In this document: in pieces, positions 36,107-48,479 of the stretch
How positions within the stretch are numbered: position 1 is the stretch's first letter
Layout of the letters: each line of letters opens with the position of its first letter
Assembly: GCA_026686845.1 (NCBI GenBank)
Contig: JAIVEN010000015.1
Span: 945,001 to 1,009,000, forward strand
Length of the DNA stretch: 64,000 nucleotides
From: Adenanthera pavonina
Taxonomy: Eukaryota > Streptophyta > Magnoliopsida > Fabales > Fabaceae
Direction: 5' to 3'
Notes under the pieces: generated by a model
What the model saw: the letters and a program-made list of their open reading frames with translations, nothing else
What the model was told of the DNA's origin: nothing
Databases searched by the model: none
Position numbers and translations under genes: made by a program

Positions 36107-37178
36107 GTATGCAATCAGAGTTTTGTTATTACATGTGAGAATCCAAATTCAGATATGGCATGATCATCGGAGGGTGTGTGGCAAGCTAGAGGGCTTCCTT
36201 AACAATATCTACATTTGGTTTGGACATCAATGGCAATACATCCAAGGGAGACTTAGAGTAACATAAGCGAGGATGAGATGGTTGGTTGGGCTGAAGCTTA
36301 TGCATCCCGTGGGTTTTAGAGTTATTTTGGGCTTGAGATCCTTGTTTTATTAAAAAAGTTACATAATAAAAAACAAACTATCAGAATCTAAACGATCCGA
36401 CTAATGTTTAAGAAACGTGTCACCAAAAAACAGAATGTTTAATTAAAAATCTTTTCTTTGTTTGAGGGTATTCTAGTCATTTCAATTTTATTTTGATTTA
36501 TTGAGATATAAATATCCTAAAGAGGGCCATAAGCACAATATCAAAGTTTTTCAACAGATTTGGTTCAATTTTCAATGGATTAAATGATAATGAAAAATGT
36601 GTGAATGGACGATAATTATATAAAAGTTTATTTGATATGATAGTGAAAATATAGGGATTAAATTTATTTTGTGTATTTAATTAAAACATAAGTAAATATA
36701 AAATTACTAAAGTGCCATGCCTAGACAAGAAAAACTCCCCTCCTTCTTTCTTTTTCCATATCGACCACCACCTCCACCACCGTCTTTCTTACTAGCCAAC
36801 ACCATCACCACCCTCCATCCACATATCTCCTCTAAACAATAACAAACAATCCAATAAAAAAAAGATTATTGTTTGTTGTCGGAAATTGCAACTTCATTGT
36901 TTATATCCTCATCACCAAATCATTGCCCTTGGACAAAAAAAAGGCCTCCCTCCCCACCATTGTTCCTAATAGTGAAGCTCAATGAAGCAACACAGATCTA
37001 GTGATCGTAACATATCAAAACCCAGAACATGAAAAATACAAATTAAAACCCTAAATGTGAAAAGGAGAGGGCTTTTGAACATGGAGGGAGCAACACAATG
37101 ATAATCTGAACAAGGAGGGTCAAATCTACAATGCAAATAGAGGAAGCTACATGGGGGCAAGGGTGTGATGAAATCATT
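36107..37178. other. Intergenic DNA, no gene
   Basis: Mostly AT-rich. 36,760-36,830 is CCACCACC-rich, and 37,830-37,880 beyond the hAT MITE has GGTGGAGGTGG, so the two flanks may be arms of a larger inverted structure, but I could not align them well. No coding region is supported. Confidence 0.45.
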
Positions 37179-37186
37179 GTCACTAA

Positions 37187-37747
37187 TAGGGCTGAACAAG
37201 TTGGCCCGATACCCAGTTGACCCAATCTAGCCCGACCACATCGGGCCAATCGGGCCGAGCCAAATTTTGGGCCTGGCCGGGGTTAGGGCCACGCACCCTA
37301 ACCCCGGCACGGCCTAACCTATATATATATTTAAAATTTTTCAATTATTTTACATATCTTAATTAATTTTGTAGAATTTTTATTCTTTATGTATCTAATA
37401 TAATACATTTACTATGTAAATATTATGAAAACATTTTAAGATTTTAATGTTTCAAATTTTTTTAAATTTTGAATTAATTTTTTAACTTAATATTTATATA
37501 AAAATAATGTATAATGGTTAAATATTCATAAATTTTGAACAATTTTATTTTTTTCTAAGATTATTTTTTAAGAAAATCTATTTTTAAGTATAAATAAGTA
37601 TATTTTTTATTATTAAATAATTTTTTAAAAATATATATATAGTATCGGGCCAGCCCAGTACTTGATCTGGTACTAGCCTAAAGAACACCGGGACCGGGTA
37701 TCGGATAGGGGTCAAACCCGATTTGGCTCGACCCATGTTCACCTCTA
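37187..37747. mobile_element. hAT MITE, 561 bp
   Basis: Ends TAGGGCTGAACA and (reverse complement of the right end) TAGAGGTGAACA. It is flanked by GTCACTAA (37179-37186) and GTCACTGA (37748-37755), an 8-bp duplication with one change. The element is GC-rich near both ends (CGGGCC-type repeats) and AT-rich inside, as in many plant hAT MITEs. Confidence 0.88.
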
Positions 37748-37755
37748 GTCACTGA

Positions 37756-39399
37756 CAAAGAATCGAGTGGAGGACATCATTACAAGTTTAGATCTAGCAG
37801 AAAGGAAGGTTGTTCGCTAGTCCAAGAAGAGATGAAGGAGGACACTGGTGGAGGTGGAAGTTGCCTCAAGTGGTGGAGGTGGTTGATTATGGAGGGAGGA
37901 AGGAATGGTGATAGTTAAAAGTGGAAGGAGGAATGAATGGGTATTTGCAAGGGTATTAAAGTTTTTTTACATTCCTTCACAACTGGGTGATCCTCTTCCC
38001 CTAGCAAAATGAATGTAATCATTATTATCTAAATTGAGGTAATGCCCATTGCTCAGGTAATCCAATTTTATCCAATCACATGCTTTATTTCATATTACAT
38101 AATACTTATGGCCTCATACAAGAGGCTATGTGAGTGAACCAAATAAGGCATGTAAGCCCTAAATATTCAGTTCTTTAATTATTTTCGGGACTTGTATGAA
38201 CTAAATTATTAATTATTAATATATTGCAATAGATTTAACCAAACCTAGAACCCTAAATTGTTGAACAATGAAACATTATCTTTACAAGATTCTGTATGTA
38301 ACCTGAACCACAACGGGTAGCCAAAATAAACTTGCAAAGCTTGCGAGGCATGATCCATTAATTTGGGCAATTTTTATTACTCCTATGGCCAAAACAAAAC
38401 AAGCCATCTATTTCTATCCGGCACTAATAAAAAAAATTTTTATAGGCAAAGATTAAATTATATATCGATTGTTATTAAAATGAATTTCATTTATCTTTAT
38501 TATAAACTATTACTATTTTAAATAAGATTAATTCCATCCAAGGCCACTTAATATCAACAAAAAAATCTTAAAAATTTATTTTTGTTGGATAGTAAAATAT
38601 GTAAGAGATTTATCTAAAAAAATGGTGTTTGATAGATTTTATTAGTATCGTATAATTCATGTAACCAATCTCAATTAGTGGAATAAAATTAATGTTGTTG
38701 TTGTAGTAAAATATGTAAGAAACAAATGTATTAGAATAAAAGATAGAAACAAATTTTGAGAACAAATATATAGAAAATACTTATCAAATAACATTTTGTT
38801 TATTCTTAAAAACTGAAAATAAAACATACTCTAGATTTTTGAAGGTAAGAATGAAAAAGGTCTTCATCCACTATCAAAACAAATATCAGAGGTAAATACT
38901 AATATTGTAGTGATCAAATAATTTTGATTACTAAATTGGCTTTTGGCAAGAGAAAAAGGATGACTAATTTGCGGACTCTAAGAATAAATAGAGAATAAAA
39001 ATTCAAGCCTTTTGATAGAATAGGCTCCACAGGTAATCTCTAACGTGTTTGCCATCTCTGGAAAAATTAAAAACTTGTAATTCAATTTTTTGAAAGCATT
39101 TTATTTTTCCAATAAATTCAACATCCAAGTAGAACAACGAAGAAATTAGCAAAAGCTGCTGATATGTGGAAAATTTTGCTCACATGCAAAGAAGAAAATT
39201 GTAGCATACAAATGAGGACAAGTAACTTGAAATTGGCACAAAGAGAATAAAAATACATTACATCAAAAAGAAATATGGAACATTCCAATTACTAGCGGAA
39301 GATTTAATTTAAGAGACAAGAAACAACAACCTAAATAGAGAACTCGAAAGTAAAAGAAGCCACAATATCAGTCACATGAAGGCCATATTCATTTTCTGG
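37756..39399. other. Intergenic DNA 3' of the receptor-like protein gene
   Basis: No gene is visible. A block at about 38,440-38,600 (AATAAGATTAATTCCATCCA and flanks) recurs at about 49,495-49,620, so part of this region shares ancestry with the repeat mosaic upstream of the receptor gene. Confidence 0.5.
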
Positions 39400-42300
39400 T
39401 TAATTCATTCTTCTTCGATTTGCAAGAATTCTGCCTCTCGTTCTTCTTGCCTGTTTCTTAGGCATACCTTCAAAAATGCTGACAAGCCATAGAGGTTTAG
39501 CAGTTGAAAAAACAATTTGCCCCATAAGCATTCCAAACACCATTCCACATCCATATCCCAAGGCTACTGATTTCCAACCAAATCCAAAATTGTCATTAGT
39601 TGATGATGATGGCTGTGACAATTTCCCTTCATCCTGGTTACATGCTTTTGACAATGGAGATCCACACAGTCCTAAATTTCCCTGATAAGAATCATTTAGG
39701 AATGTATCAAACTGTTTACCTCCTGGTATTGCTCCGACAAGCTGGTTTTGTGAAAGATTTAGAACTTCGAGAAAGTTGAGATTCGTTAGTGCGAGAGGAA
39801 TCTCACCCACAAGCTTGTTTGATGATAAATCTAACCACTCTAGACTCGTCAAATTTGCAATTGATTGTGGAATGGAACCAGTGATTCTATTGTGGGAGAG
39901 GTTTAGCCCTATCAATGAATGCAGCTCTCCAATTTCTTTTGGAATCTCCCCATCAAACATGTTATTTGACAAGTCAATGGATGTAAATGAAGTTATGATC
40001 CTCACCAGCTCTACCTTATAACCTTTCAATGTGACCATCACTGATTCTTCATGGAAACTTGCACTAGTTTTCATGTAAGTCAAACCAGCTGCAACAGAGT
40101 CTGTTTTCATCATTCCTTTAAATTCCTTGATGTATGCAACTGGCAGAGATCCACTAAGATTGTTGTTGGAAACATCAAAAATTCTTAACCTAGAAAAAGG
40201 ATGCTTCGTGTTGGAACTAGGGATGGCACCACGGAACTTATTATCTCTTAAAATGAGTACCTGGAGCTCTGGTAAGCCTTCGAGCCAATTAGGAAATGCA
40301 TCCTCAATCTTGTTTGCTCCCACATCTAAAATTTGGAGTTGGTTGCAATGGGCCAAAGACAAAGGCAACAATCCCTCAAAGTGGTTGTTGTTTAAATGCA
40401 AAGATTGCAAGGAATGGCTCATAGAAAAATTGTTTGGCACAGTTCCAACAAAATTATTCATCTGTAAATCTAGAGCCACAAGATTTGGGGAAGCAACAAG
40501 GCATTTTGGAATAAAGCCTGACAAGTTGTTGTGAGACAAGTCGAGTATCATAAGTGAGCTTGCATTGCAAAACAAAGAGGGAATGTCTCCACTTAATTTG
40601 TTGTTTGACAATAAAAAGTATACAACATGAGAGAGCGGAATTGGAAGATTTCCTTGCAACATGTTGAAGCGCAGATCGAGAAATGCTATGTTTTTCATTG
40701 AAAGATGCTCAGCTGAAGTCAACATATTATGAGAAAGATCCAAATAGCGCAAAGAACCATATGTCGCATTGTTGAGCCATTCAGGTATCATTCCATACAT
40801 CATGTTGTTGGAAAGATTTAAATAATACAAACGGGGAAGGCGCGATGGCAATTTTGGAAAACTATTAATGTTACAGGAAGATAAATCTAAGACTTGAAGA
40901 TTGATCATGTTGTAGACACCCTTATCGTCAAAGCTAAGTGAGAGAAACTTGTTGTTTGAAAGATCAAGTTCCTCTAGATTTTGTAGCTTTGAAAACTGAT
41001 GAAAATTAATTGGGCCTCTCAAATTATTTGATGATAAATCTAGAGAAGAAAGATTTACGAGACCAAAAATTGACTCAGGAATACCTTGCAACTTATTATC
41101 AATAAGATTTAAGCTCTGCAAATTTGGAAGGAGGCTTGAGAATTTAGGAAAACTATTAAACTTACAGGAAGATAAATCTAAGGTTTGTAGATTGGGAATG
41201 GTGTAGTCAAGATTATTGTCAAAGCTAAGTGAGAGAAACTTGTTGTTTGAAAGGTCAAGGCTTTCTAAGTTTGGGAGCTTCGAGAACTGGTGAAAATTGA
41301 CAGAGCCACTCAAATTATTTGATGATAGACTCCAAGAGGAAAGATTTGTGAGTGAGACTAAGAATTGACTCAGGAAAATCACCATGTAAGTTGTTGTTAG
41401 AGAAATCTAATAATTCCAAATTTGAAAGTTTGCAACCATTTGGAAATACTAATTTGTTAGAGCTACATTCTAAATTTGTAAGCTGGGTTAGATTACACAA
41501 TGACCATGGCAGTTGCCCTCCTATGTTATTTTCTGCAAGTGATAAAGTTGTTAATTTTCTAAGATTTCCAAATACGTTTGGTATCTCACCGCTAAAATAA
41601 TTAACCGCAAGATCTAAGTTAGTAAGATGCTCAAGGTTTGAGAGTGATGATGGGATTTGGCCACTAAAATTATTCTGCTTGAGGCTTAAGACAGTTAGAA
41701 ATCGAAGGGTTGAAAGAAATGACAACTCACTGCTAAAGTTGTTATGGCCAAGGTACAAATACGTTAGTTGAGTGAGGTTCTTGAAACTTGAAGGAATATG
41801 CCCTTCAAATTGGCAGTGAGAAAGACTCAAAAAGCTGAGAAATCGAAGGTTTGAAAGAAATGACAACTCACCCCTAAAATTGTTATAGGAAAGGTCCAAA
41901 TATGTTAATTGAGTGAGGTTCTTGAAATTTGAAGGAATATGCCCTTCAAATTGGCAGCTAGAAAGGCGCAAAAAATTGAGAAACTTCAAATGGCCTAAGG
42001 AATCAGGCACTTGTCCTGAGAAAGCTGTGTCACTAAGATCCAAGTGCAGCAGAGAAGAGGTCCAATTGAACTTTGGAAGTTGACCCACGAGATTTCCATT
42101 CCTTGACAAATCTAATTTTTGAAGATTTTCTAAATTAAAAATGTTTTTTGGCAAATTTTCCGGCAACCGAGTATAATGAAGACTAAGATAGACCAGAGAG
42201 GATGACAAATTCATGAGCAAAGAAAAGGAACTTGGTGTAATGGAAGACATATTTACGTCATCCAAAACAAGTTCCCTTATATCAGTTATGTTCAGAATGA

Positions 42301-42859
42301 GATTTTTCCAAGTGGATGGCTCAATTATCAAATCATCTGAATCAAATCCATTCCAAGACAAATCAAGCGAGACCAATTTAGACAATTGAGAGATTTTGAG
42401 AGGAATTTCACCAGCAAAAACTGAATCGCTCAAGTTTAGATGTGTGAGAGCGGGAAGATCACCAAATTGGGATGATATCAAAGACCCATTAAAATCATTG
42501 TGAGCCAAGTTGAGTGTTTGAAGATGGGAAAGTTGGAAGAGGGTGCTGTTGGGATGGAGTTGACCATGAAGCCAACTGCAGCTAAGGTCAAGGCCAATCA
42601 CATGGCCTGACATGGAGTCGCACATGACTCCATCCCACAAGCAGCAATTTGAAACATTCCCCCATGATGTCGTCTTTGGGTAAGACAACTGATGAAATTC
42701 ATTTTCACATTCTGCAGAAGCAAAATGATCAAGAGAGAAAGAGTTATTAAGTTGGACTAAGGCCGAGTGGTCATGAGGATTACAAAACGGTGGGTTAAAA
42801 GAAGCAGAAAGGGAAGGAAAAAGAAAGAAGTAGAAACAAAGGATGATTGGAAATGCCAT
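39400..42859 (-). CDS. LRR receptor-like protein (Cf-9/Ve type), intronless, interrupted by a 4-bp duplication
   Basis: Such proteins sit in the plasma membrane, sense extracellular ligands through LRRs and signal through partner kinases such as SOBIR1; many give disease resistance. The frame from ATG 42859 has a signal peptide (PIILCFYFFLFPSLSASF), an LRR N-terminal cap (NCCLWDGVMC at 71-80) and many extracellular plant LRRs of the LxxLxxLDLSxNxxxGxIP type. It shifts near residue 504 and ends in junk (HKSFLLESIIK). The overlapping frame carries the remaining LRRs, the RLP C-terminal cap (LEVLNLSQNQLVGAIPGG, GNLGLCGSPLSKAC), a transmembrane helix (VALGYGCGMVFGMLMGQIVF) and a short basic tail, with no kinase. 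TGAGTGAG at 41349-41356 is a tandem duplication that explains the shift. Joined length would be about 1,150 residues, normal for the family. It is either a recent pseudogene, an allele coding a secreted truncated receptor, or a sequencing error. Confidence 0.9.
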
Positions 42860-42924
42860 AACAGAAGATGGAAGGCAATGAATGAGTGAAGGTGGGCATG
42901 ATATCTATAACAGATGAAACTTCA

Positions 42925-42930
42925 TTTATA
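42925..42930 (-). promoter_or_regulatory. Probable TATA box of the receptor-like protein gene
   Basis: On the minus strand CCTATAAATGAAG lies about 66 bp upstream of the start codon, a usual spacing for a plant TATA box plus a short leader. Confidence 0.5.
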
Positions 42931-43399
42931 GGCAGAGGCAGATGATAAAAAGTACACGCATGTGTCATAATGGGTGCCCACTTAAGTCACTACCTTCTTC
43001 CTCCACTAGCATTGGAACGCGTCAAGTTATTTCATTTTTTTTATTTTCATTATTGTAGTATTTTCTGAAATTGAGAAATTTGATGGAAACTAGGAAACTA
43101 AAATATATCTTAATTTGGGAAAAAGAAATTTACAAGGATTATTGTCGCCATACCAAATGGTTTGTCTTCAAAATATAAACCATTGACTAGCTTGTAACTT
43201 GTTAGTTACACAAATTCATTTATATACTATACAAATTGATTTAATGCCCTGTGTATTTAATTCTTACTTCCTAATATATTTTAAATCCTTGAACAGTCTT
43301 ATTTTTCACTACCATTATTTTTTGTCGTGCTATAATAGCAAGGAGACATGTAAAACAAAAACACACACACACGAACACAGAGACAGACAAATTTTAGAT

Positions 43400-45570
43400 G
43401 GAATACTTTGATGAATGATTTGTCAACAGTTCAGATCAATCATTTAGTATGGCGTGAGCAAAGGTCTGTGGAGTTTTTTTTTTTTAACCTTTTTGACCAC
43501 AAGGTATGTGGAGTCATTGCATGGAAATTACTACAATTCACCATAAAAAAGTGTGTGTATTAAAGACCTAAATCTTAAATAGAATTATGTGAAACGTTTT
43601 ATAAAAACAATTCATAAATATTTTCAACGACCAAAATTATAATTAAGTTCTACGAGACTTCCTATAAGATTTTCTTTTTTAAAAAAAAGATCAAATTAAA
43701 AAAATAATTATAAAGTTGCTTAAAATCGTAATTTATCTCAAATCTGATAATAACTTTGTTAGATATTAATAATAAACTCATAAAAATGATATCATTTCAA
43801 TTTTGCTCTTAGAAATTGCTAAACGCGTGATAATGGTCCCCACACACAATTTGATGTGGTTGACCAGAACGCCCTAACTTTATTTGCCGTACATGACGTG
43901 AAGGACAAGAAATATGGAATTTTGTGAGGGTGATTAATTTCACAATTATAATTTTTAATTAAAAATTTAAATATAGATGTCTTTTATATTTGACGCTAAA
44001 TCAAAAATAATTAAAAATTGAAAAAGGAATAAGAAACCCTTGTAACATAATCTTTAGAGAAAAAAAAAGTAATCAAGTTTCAACATTATTTGAATATGAG
44101 GTGTGAATAAAGGGAGATGTAAGAAATTATAAATTTAAAATGTCCAAATAAATTTCAATTGAATGATCTAAACGTTAGTTAATTTCATATGAAATTAAGT
44201 TCATGTATCAGTTTTCATAATTAAAAGGCTTGAAGCAACCTGGTTTCTCTTCTTCTTCTACTTATTTTTAATAAATTAATTGGGAGAAATGTCATAAAGT
44301 AAATGAATTAAAGCTCAAACTTAATTTTTAGGTGATCTTAAAATATTTGGGATGAAAAGACTCATGAAGTTGTTTAAATGTCCGTAGCTTTTGATTATTT
44401 TGGAAACGTTAATAATTGAAATTATTTCTATTTGATTCAGTCTGTCTATTGCTTTGTACCTCTGGTGGTGCAAAGCAACATATCTAGATGGTCCATTTTT
44501 TTTTTAATAATTTCTGATATTTAGTCACTACTTTGAATTCCAACTAATTCAAATCAAATTACAGTCAAATCCATTCTAATAAAGCCTTTTCAAAGACGTT
44601 CTTTTATTTACAGGTCTTGAATCCAAGATATTGTGTTTAAGTATCTCTAACCTCTTCTACTAAGACAACCTGTTGGTTAGATGGTTCATTTTTTGTGTAT
44701 AATTTTTGTAAACAAAAATTAATAATTGTTCGTTGTTAAAAATTATACAAATGAAACAGCAACTTAAAAAAACAAGTTAATTGAAAATTAAAAAATTTTT
44801 CAAAGTATAAGATCAGCAAGACCGTCTATACTAAATTTCGGCCTTTCATATCAAATAAATGGTGCTGTTGTTGAAAAACAATGGAGAGCCACTCTCATTT
44901 GTATTTGTATTGCTTACTTGAATTATATGGACATAATTGTTGGAAAAAAAAAAAGAATTAAGTAGACTTAAAATAGTTTGTGAAAAAAATAAGTTACAAT
45001 ATTATGTAAAGGCACATTTACCTCATTCCTGATTGCTTGAGTACGTAACTTAGTAAAGGCCCATTGCTCTCTCTCTAGAGAGTCTCGTTCCCTCTCACGA
45101 CGCTCATCCGTGTTTAGAACATGATGGTTATTAACCCACCTTATGCCATTCATTAGTGAATGAGCCTCTCTACAGTCCATAGCAAGCAAAGAAATCAAAT
45201 CACTGGGCCTTCCTATGTTACGTTTAGAGTCTATTTTATTTTGTATTCCTTTTGAAGAACACACCCACATTTTTTTTGTTTGTTTGTTATTGTACTGCAC
45301 CAAAATAGTCAATTTTCCAAGGATAGAAATTCATGAGAAAATTAACCCAAATCTGTATTTTTCATAGAATTTCTCTTGAAAAAAAATAAAAGATCCAAAC
45401 AATACGGATTGCGTAACACAGAAAAACCATACTCCCAACTCGCCGCTAGCATACCCTCCTCCTCATCGCGTTGTGGCGCCAATGGCAACAGAAATAACCA
45501 TAAAGAGAGAGCTTCTTGAAAAAGAGGGAGATTGAACGAGGTCAGAAAGAGAAGGGAGCAACAGAATATT
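43400..45570 (+). repeat. Segmental repeat, copy A (first half)
   Basis: This block is collinear with about 49,680-52,350: shared runs include GTCAACARTTYAGAT near the start, GAAACGTTAAYAATTGAAAT, TTGTACCTCTGGTG in the middle, and GAGGTCAGAAAGAGAAGGGA at the end. The strings are read directly. It is non-coding as far as I can see; the 114-codon frame at 44968-45312 (minus) has a diverged counterpart at 51490-51813 (EQWxFxxLxTQxxRNEVNxPLHNI) but no recognisable domain. Confidence 0.8.
43461..43514 (-). mobile_element. Micro-retroinsertion, 26 nt, with 14-bp target duplication
   Basis: The insert 43475-43500 reads, on the minus strand, as a short sequence ending in an A-run. It is flanked by AAGGTCTGTGGAGT and AAGGTATGTGGAGT (one mismatch). 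The collinear repeat near 49,755 has a single unoccupied target (AAAGGTTAATGAAGTCATT). Confidence 0.7.
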
Positions 45571-45828
45571 TGTGCAAAGCTGTGTTTATTTCTTTTGCAT
45601 GTGTTTGAAGCTCTTTGGATTCCTTATATACTGCATGTGACTTTGTTGTTCTTGTGCTAGTTCATTTCATGACTTAGTGCACATAGTTGTGTAGTATTTT
45701 GTACAAGGAGGTTCAGCATTTTAGCTTTTCTAATGAACAAAAAGTGAAACCCTGTGAGAAAGATAACCCAAATAGATAGGAAGTGCCGTCTGACACTCCA
45801 AACAGCAGCAATTTACCATAGTCTCAAC

Positions 45829-46863
45829 TAGGGGCGGACCGAAGACCTTCGAGCAGTGGGGTCATTACTTCTCTTAAATATATAACTATTAAAATTATAT
45901 AATTTCTTTTTTTTAGCCAACATATATAATTTCATATGTAATGATTATCTTATAGTCAATAGTAATTTTCTATCAATTTTTTATTTTTATTCAAACTCAT
46001 AAAATTTACAAACTCCTTATCCTAAATTTGATTAATTAAATTTAATTTGATAGTTTTTAAAAAAATGTAAATTTGATTAATTGAAAACTCATAATCATGA
46101 TTTTAAAAACATGTACAAAAGGAATAAATAATTTCACTAAAATAAGTATCAGAACTAAAAAATTAATGAAAACTAACTAAATGGTTTAACTGGAAATATA
46201 ACAAATAATAATAATATAAAAATAACAAATAAAAACACATAGCATGTCCGAAATTTCTGGCTTCCCTTATCTCTCTCTCATGGGCACTTGTACCTTCATT
46301 TCTTTTTACTTTCTCCTTCCCTAATTTTACTTCCCATTTCTCTTTCTCTTTAATGCTCAACATCTTTCACTTTTTTCTTCTTCGCTCTTTCACTTTTTTC
46401 TTCTTCTCTCATCGTTTTTCTCTCCATTTTGATGTCTCAGTCTCTCAACTCAGTCAAACTCAAATCCTCTCCAGCTCTCCAAAATCAAAGATTATAGTTC
46501 TCAAAAGTCACCAGGCCTCTCAATCCTTTAATTGTCTATCTTAATGTATAAAAAAAGAGCCCTCATCCTAGTACAACTAACTAAAACCAGAGACTATATT
46601 TCTGACAAAAAAAAATCAAGAGACTCTATTTGTGAAAGTGAAAGAAGCCCAAATAACAAGTTAAACTCTTCTTTCCCTAACTACCTGCTTTTCACTTTGT
46701 ACTGCCTTTATCTTTCCGGATTTGGGTTTGGATTAGTTCAATGGGTGAAAAACCAAAAGATATATGGGGGCATACCATGAAATCTGTATATATTTACTTG
46801 AATAGTTTTTGGAAACTGAGGGGAGCATTTGCACCCCTCAACAGAAACGTAGGTCCGCCAGTG
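45829..46863. mobile_element. Non-autonomous hAT element, 1.03 kb
   Basis: Ends TAGGGGCGGACC and (reverse complement of the right end) CACTGGCGGACC. It is flanked by GTCTCAAC (45821-45828) and GTCTCAAT (46864-46871), an 8-bp duplication. A related repeat unit near 53,685 carries GAGTCTCAATGTTC without an insertion. No transposase is encoded; the frames around 46,160-46,780 show no domain. Confidence 0.88.
46574..46625 (+). mobile_element. Possible micro-retroinsertion inside the hAT element
   Basis: AGAGACTATATTT and AGAGACTCTATTT bracket a short A-rich insert (CTGAC plus an A-run). This resembles the other poly(A) micro-insertions, but no empty site is available here. Confidence 0.4.
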
Positions 46864-47111
46864 GTCTCAATTCTCATCGGCCAATCTCAAGCCCCATCTT
46901 GACACATTTCCATACAGTTATGGAATTGTTTTGTGGCTAGTTAAGGGTTGAGATAATTGTGGACTCGGGGACATACTGTGTGTGATTTGAAATGGGACTC
47001 TGAGGGTTTTTTTTCCATAACTATTTGTATTTGATAATATTGACTAATTCAAATTCTAGCATTATCATGCTTAAATACAGTTTTTTGCTCAGTGTGTGAT
47101 TTGAGGGTTTT

Positions 47112-47159
47112 ATGATTAACCTTACTCTCTGGTCCAAAAAAAAATGATTAACCCTACTC
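47112..47159 (+). mobile_element. Micro-retroinsertion, 16 nt, with 16-bp target duplication
   Basis: TCTGGTCC followed by A residues (47128-47143) sits between ATGATTAACCTTACTC and ATGATTAACCCTACTC. The three paralogous units (near 53,043, 53,850 and 54,500) each have the target once without the insert. Confidence 0.8.
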
Positions 47160-47430
47160 ATCTACTACTTTTTAAGTCCAAATGTCCCATCTCCGGTAGC
47201 ATTCAGAGTGATGACCTGCGATGCTATGATTGGACGTAGAGTAAGATTATTCCATTTGGCCTCCTGAAAAGAATTGTGGTTCCTATTTTCTATGGATCCA
47301 TGGAGCTGATTTTCAGGATTACATATTTTTGTCCAGTTTTATTTTCTATTTCTGATAAACATTTCTGGAAGTTGATGAGGATTAATCAACATTGGAATTG
47401 TTGACCGAACAATTTACCTTGATGTGAACT

Positions 47431-48479
47431 TTACATCATTATGTTTAGGCCCTCACAAGAAACGAACTTAAAAGAAAGTTTTAAATTTCTATTTTTGGAT
47501 TTTAAAAAGAAAGTCTTGCATGTTGTTTTATATACCCATACACTGAATATATTATCTATTCTTGATTAAATTATGTTATTTATATGGAAGATTGTGGGAT
47601 AAATCTATTATAATATGACTTTGTTTCTTTCAGTTAAAGTGAGACTTTCTTTGTATATAAAAGGAAACAACTTTGTGTGGTTTGATTTTAATTTGATGTT
47701 AGATTATACCCGTTAAATTTACCGATTTATTTGCTATGTTTTTATTATAAATATTTATTCTTTGAGACATTATTTATTAGTAAATATTTTTTGCCTCAAA
47801 TAATATATTTAACTTGCACCTCGTGTAGATCCTTGAAAGACAACTTCTACTGCTAGGAAGCACCTGGCCATTTTGTTTTGGGGACAAACTTACTTAAAAT
47901 GTACAATCTCTATATAATTGTCATAATATTATGAACTTAGTTTAGATGCTTCACATGACATATTGATAGGATCCTTCCTTCTTGATGTATGGCTGTATGT
48001 ATTGTTTGTAAGTAGAGCTCCATTTATTATATTTTTATTGGTTGTGCTGTTATAGAATTTTTGGGGGGTCCAATTTAATGGGGGAAACGCTACCAAAATT
48101 TCTACAAAAGCTTACAATTTTTTATATGTAAATAAGCATATTTATGGCCCTTGCATTATAATTGTGTCTTTGGATTTGAATGAGTTTATATGTGCTTAAG
48201 GTTTGTGGGATGAGAGATTATGTTACATTCCCTGCTAGTTACACCCGGTTTTTAGGATATGACACACACCAGAACCTATCAAAAAAATCATTTTCAACCG
48301 ATCTAGAAAATATATAGTGTATTAGTATTTTTTTTAGATGAAGAAAAAGAAAGAAAAAAGAAATTTTCTTTTTGTAGATTTTTTTACCAAAAAATAATTA
48401 TTTTTTATGAAATTTTTAAATATTATATATTTCTTAATTTAATCACCTCATTTGAAAAAAATTATAGACACAAAAAGTA
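47431..48479. other. AT-rich intergenic stretch, nothing identified
   Basis: No gene, element ends or repeats with partners in the window were recognised here. Confidence 0.45.

Larger units (their letters stand above)
45700..47430 (+). repeat. Diverged repeat family, unit 1 (interrupted by a hAT element)
   Basis: Unit 1 shares ordered blocks with three later units (about 52,740-53,345, 53,570-54,130 and 54,230-54,560): AGATAACCCAA near the start, CACTCCAAACAGCA, GATAATTGTGG, GGGACTCTSAG, ATGATTAACC and TTGATGTGAA near the end. Units are roughly 350-700 bp without the insertion. No protein frame is conserved, so they may derive from a transcribed but non-coding or intronic sequence duplicated in tandem. 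Confidence 0.75.

Noticed and set aside
36760..37880. CCACCACC-rich and GGTGGAGG-rich flanks as arms of one large element
   Set aside because: The composition is complementary, but no continuous inverted alignment or target duplication could be found around the hAT MITE.
39476..41600. Plus-strand frames across the receptor-like gene
   Set aside because: Antisense shadows of the LRR coding sequence.
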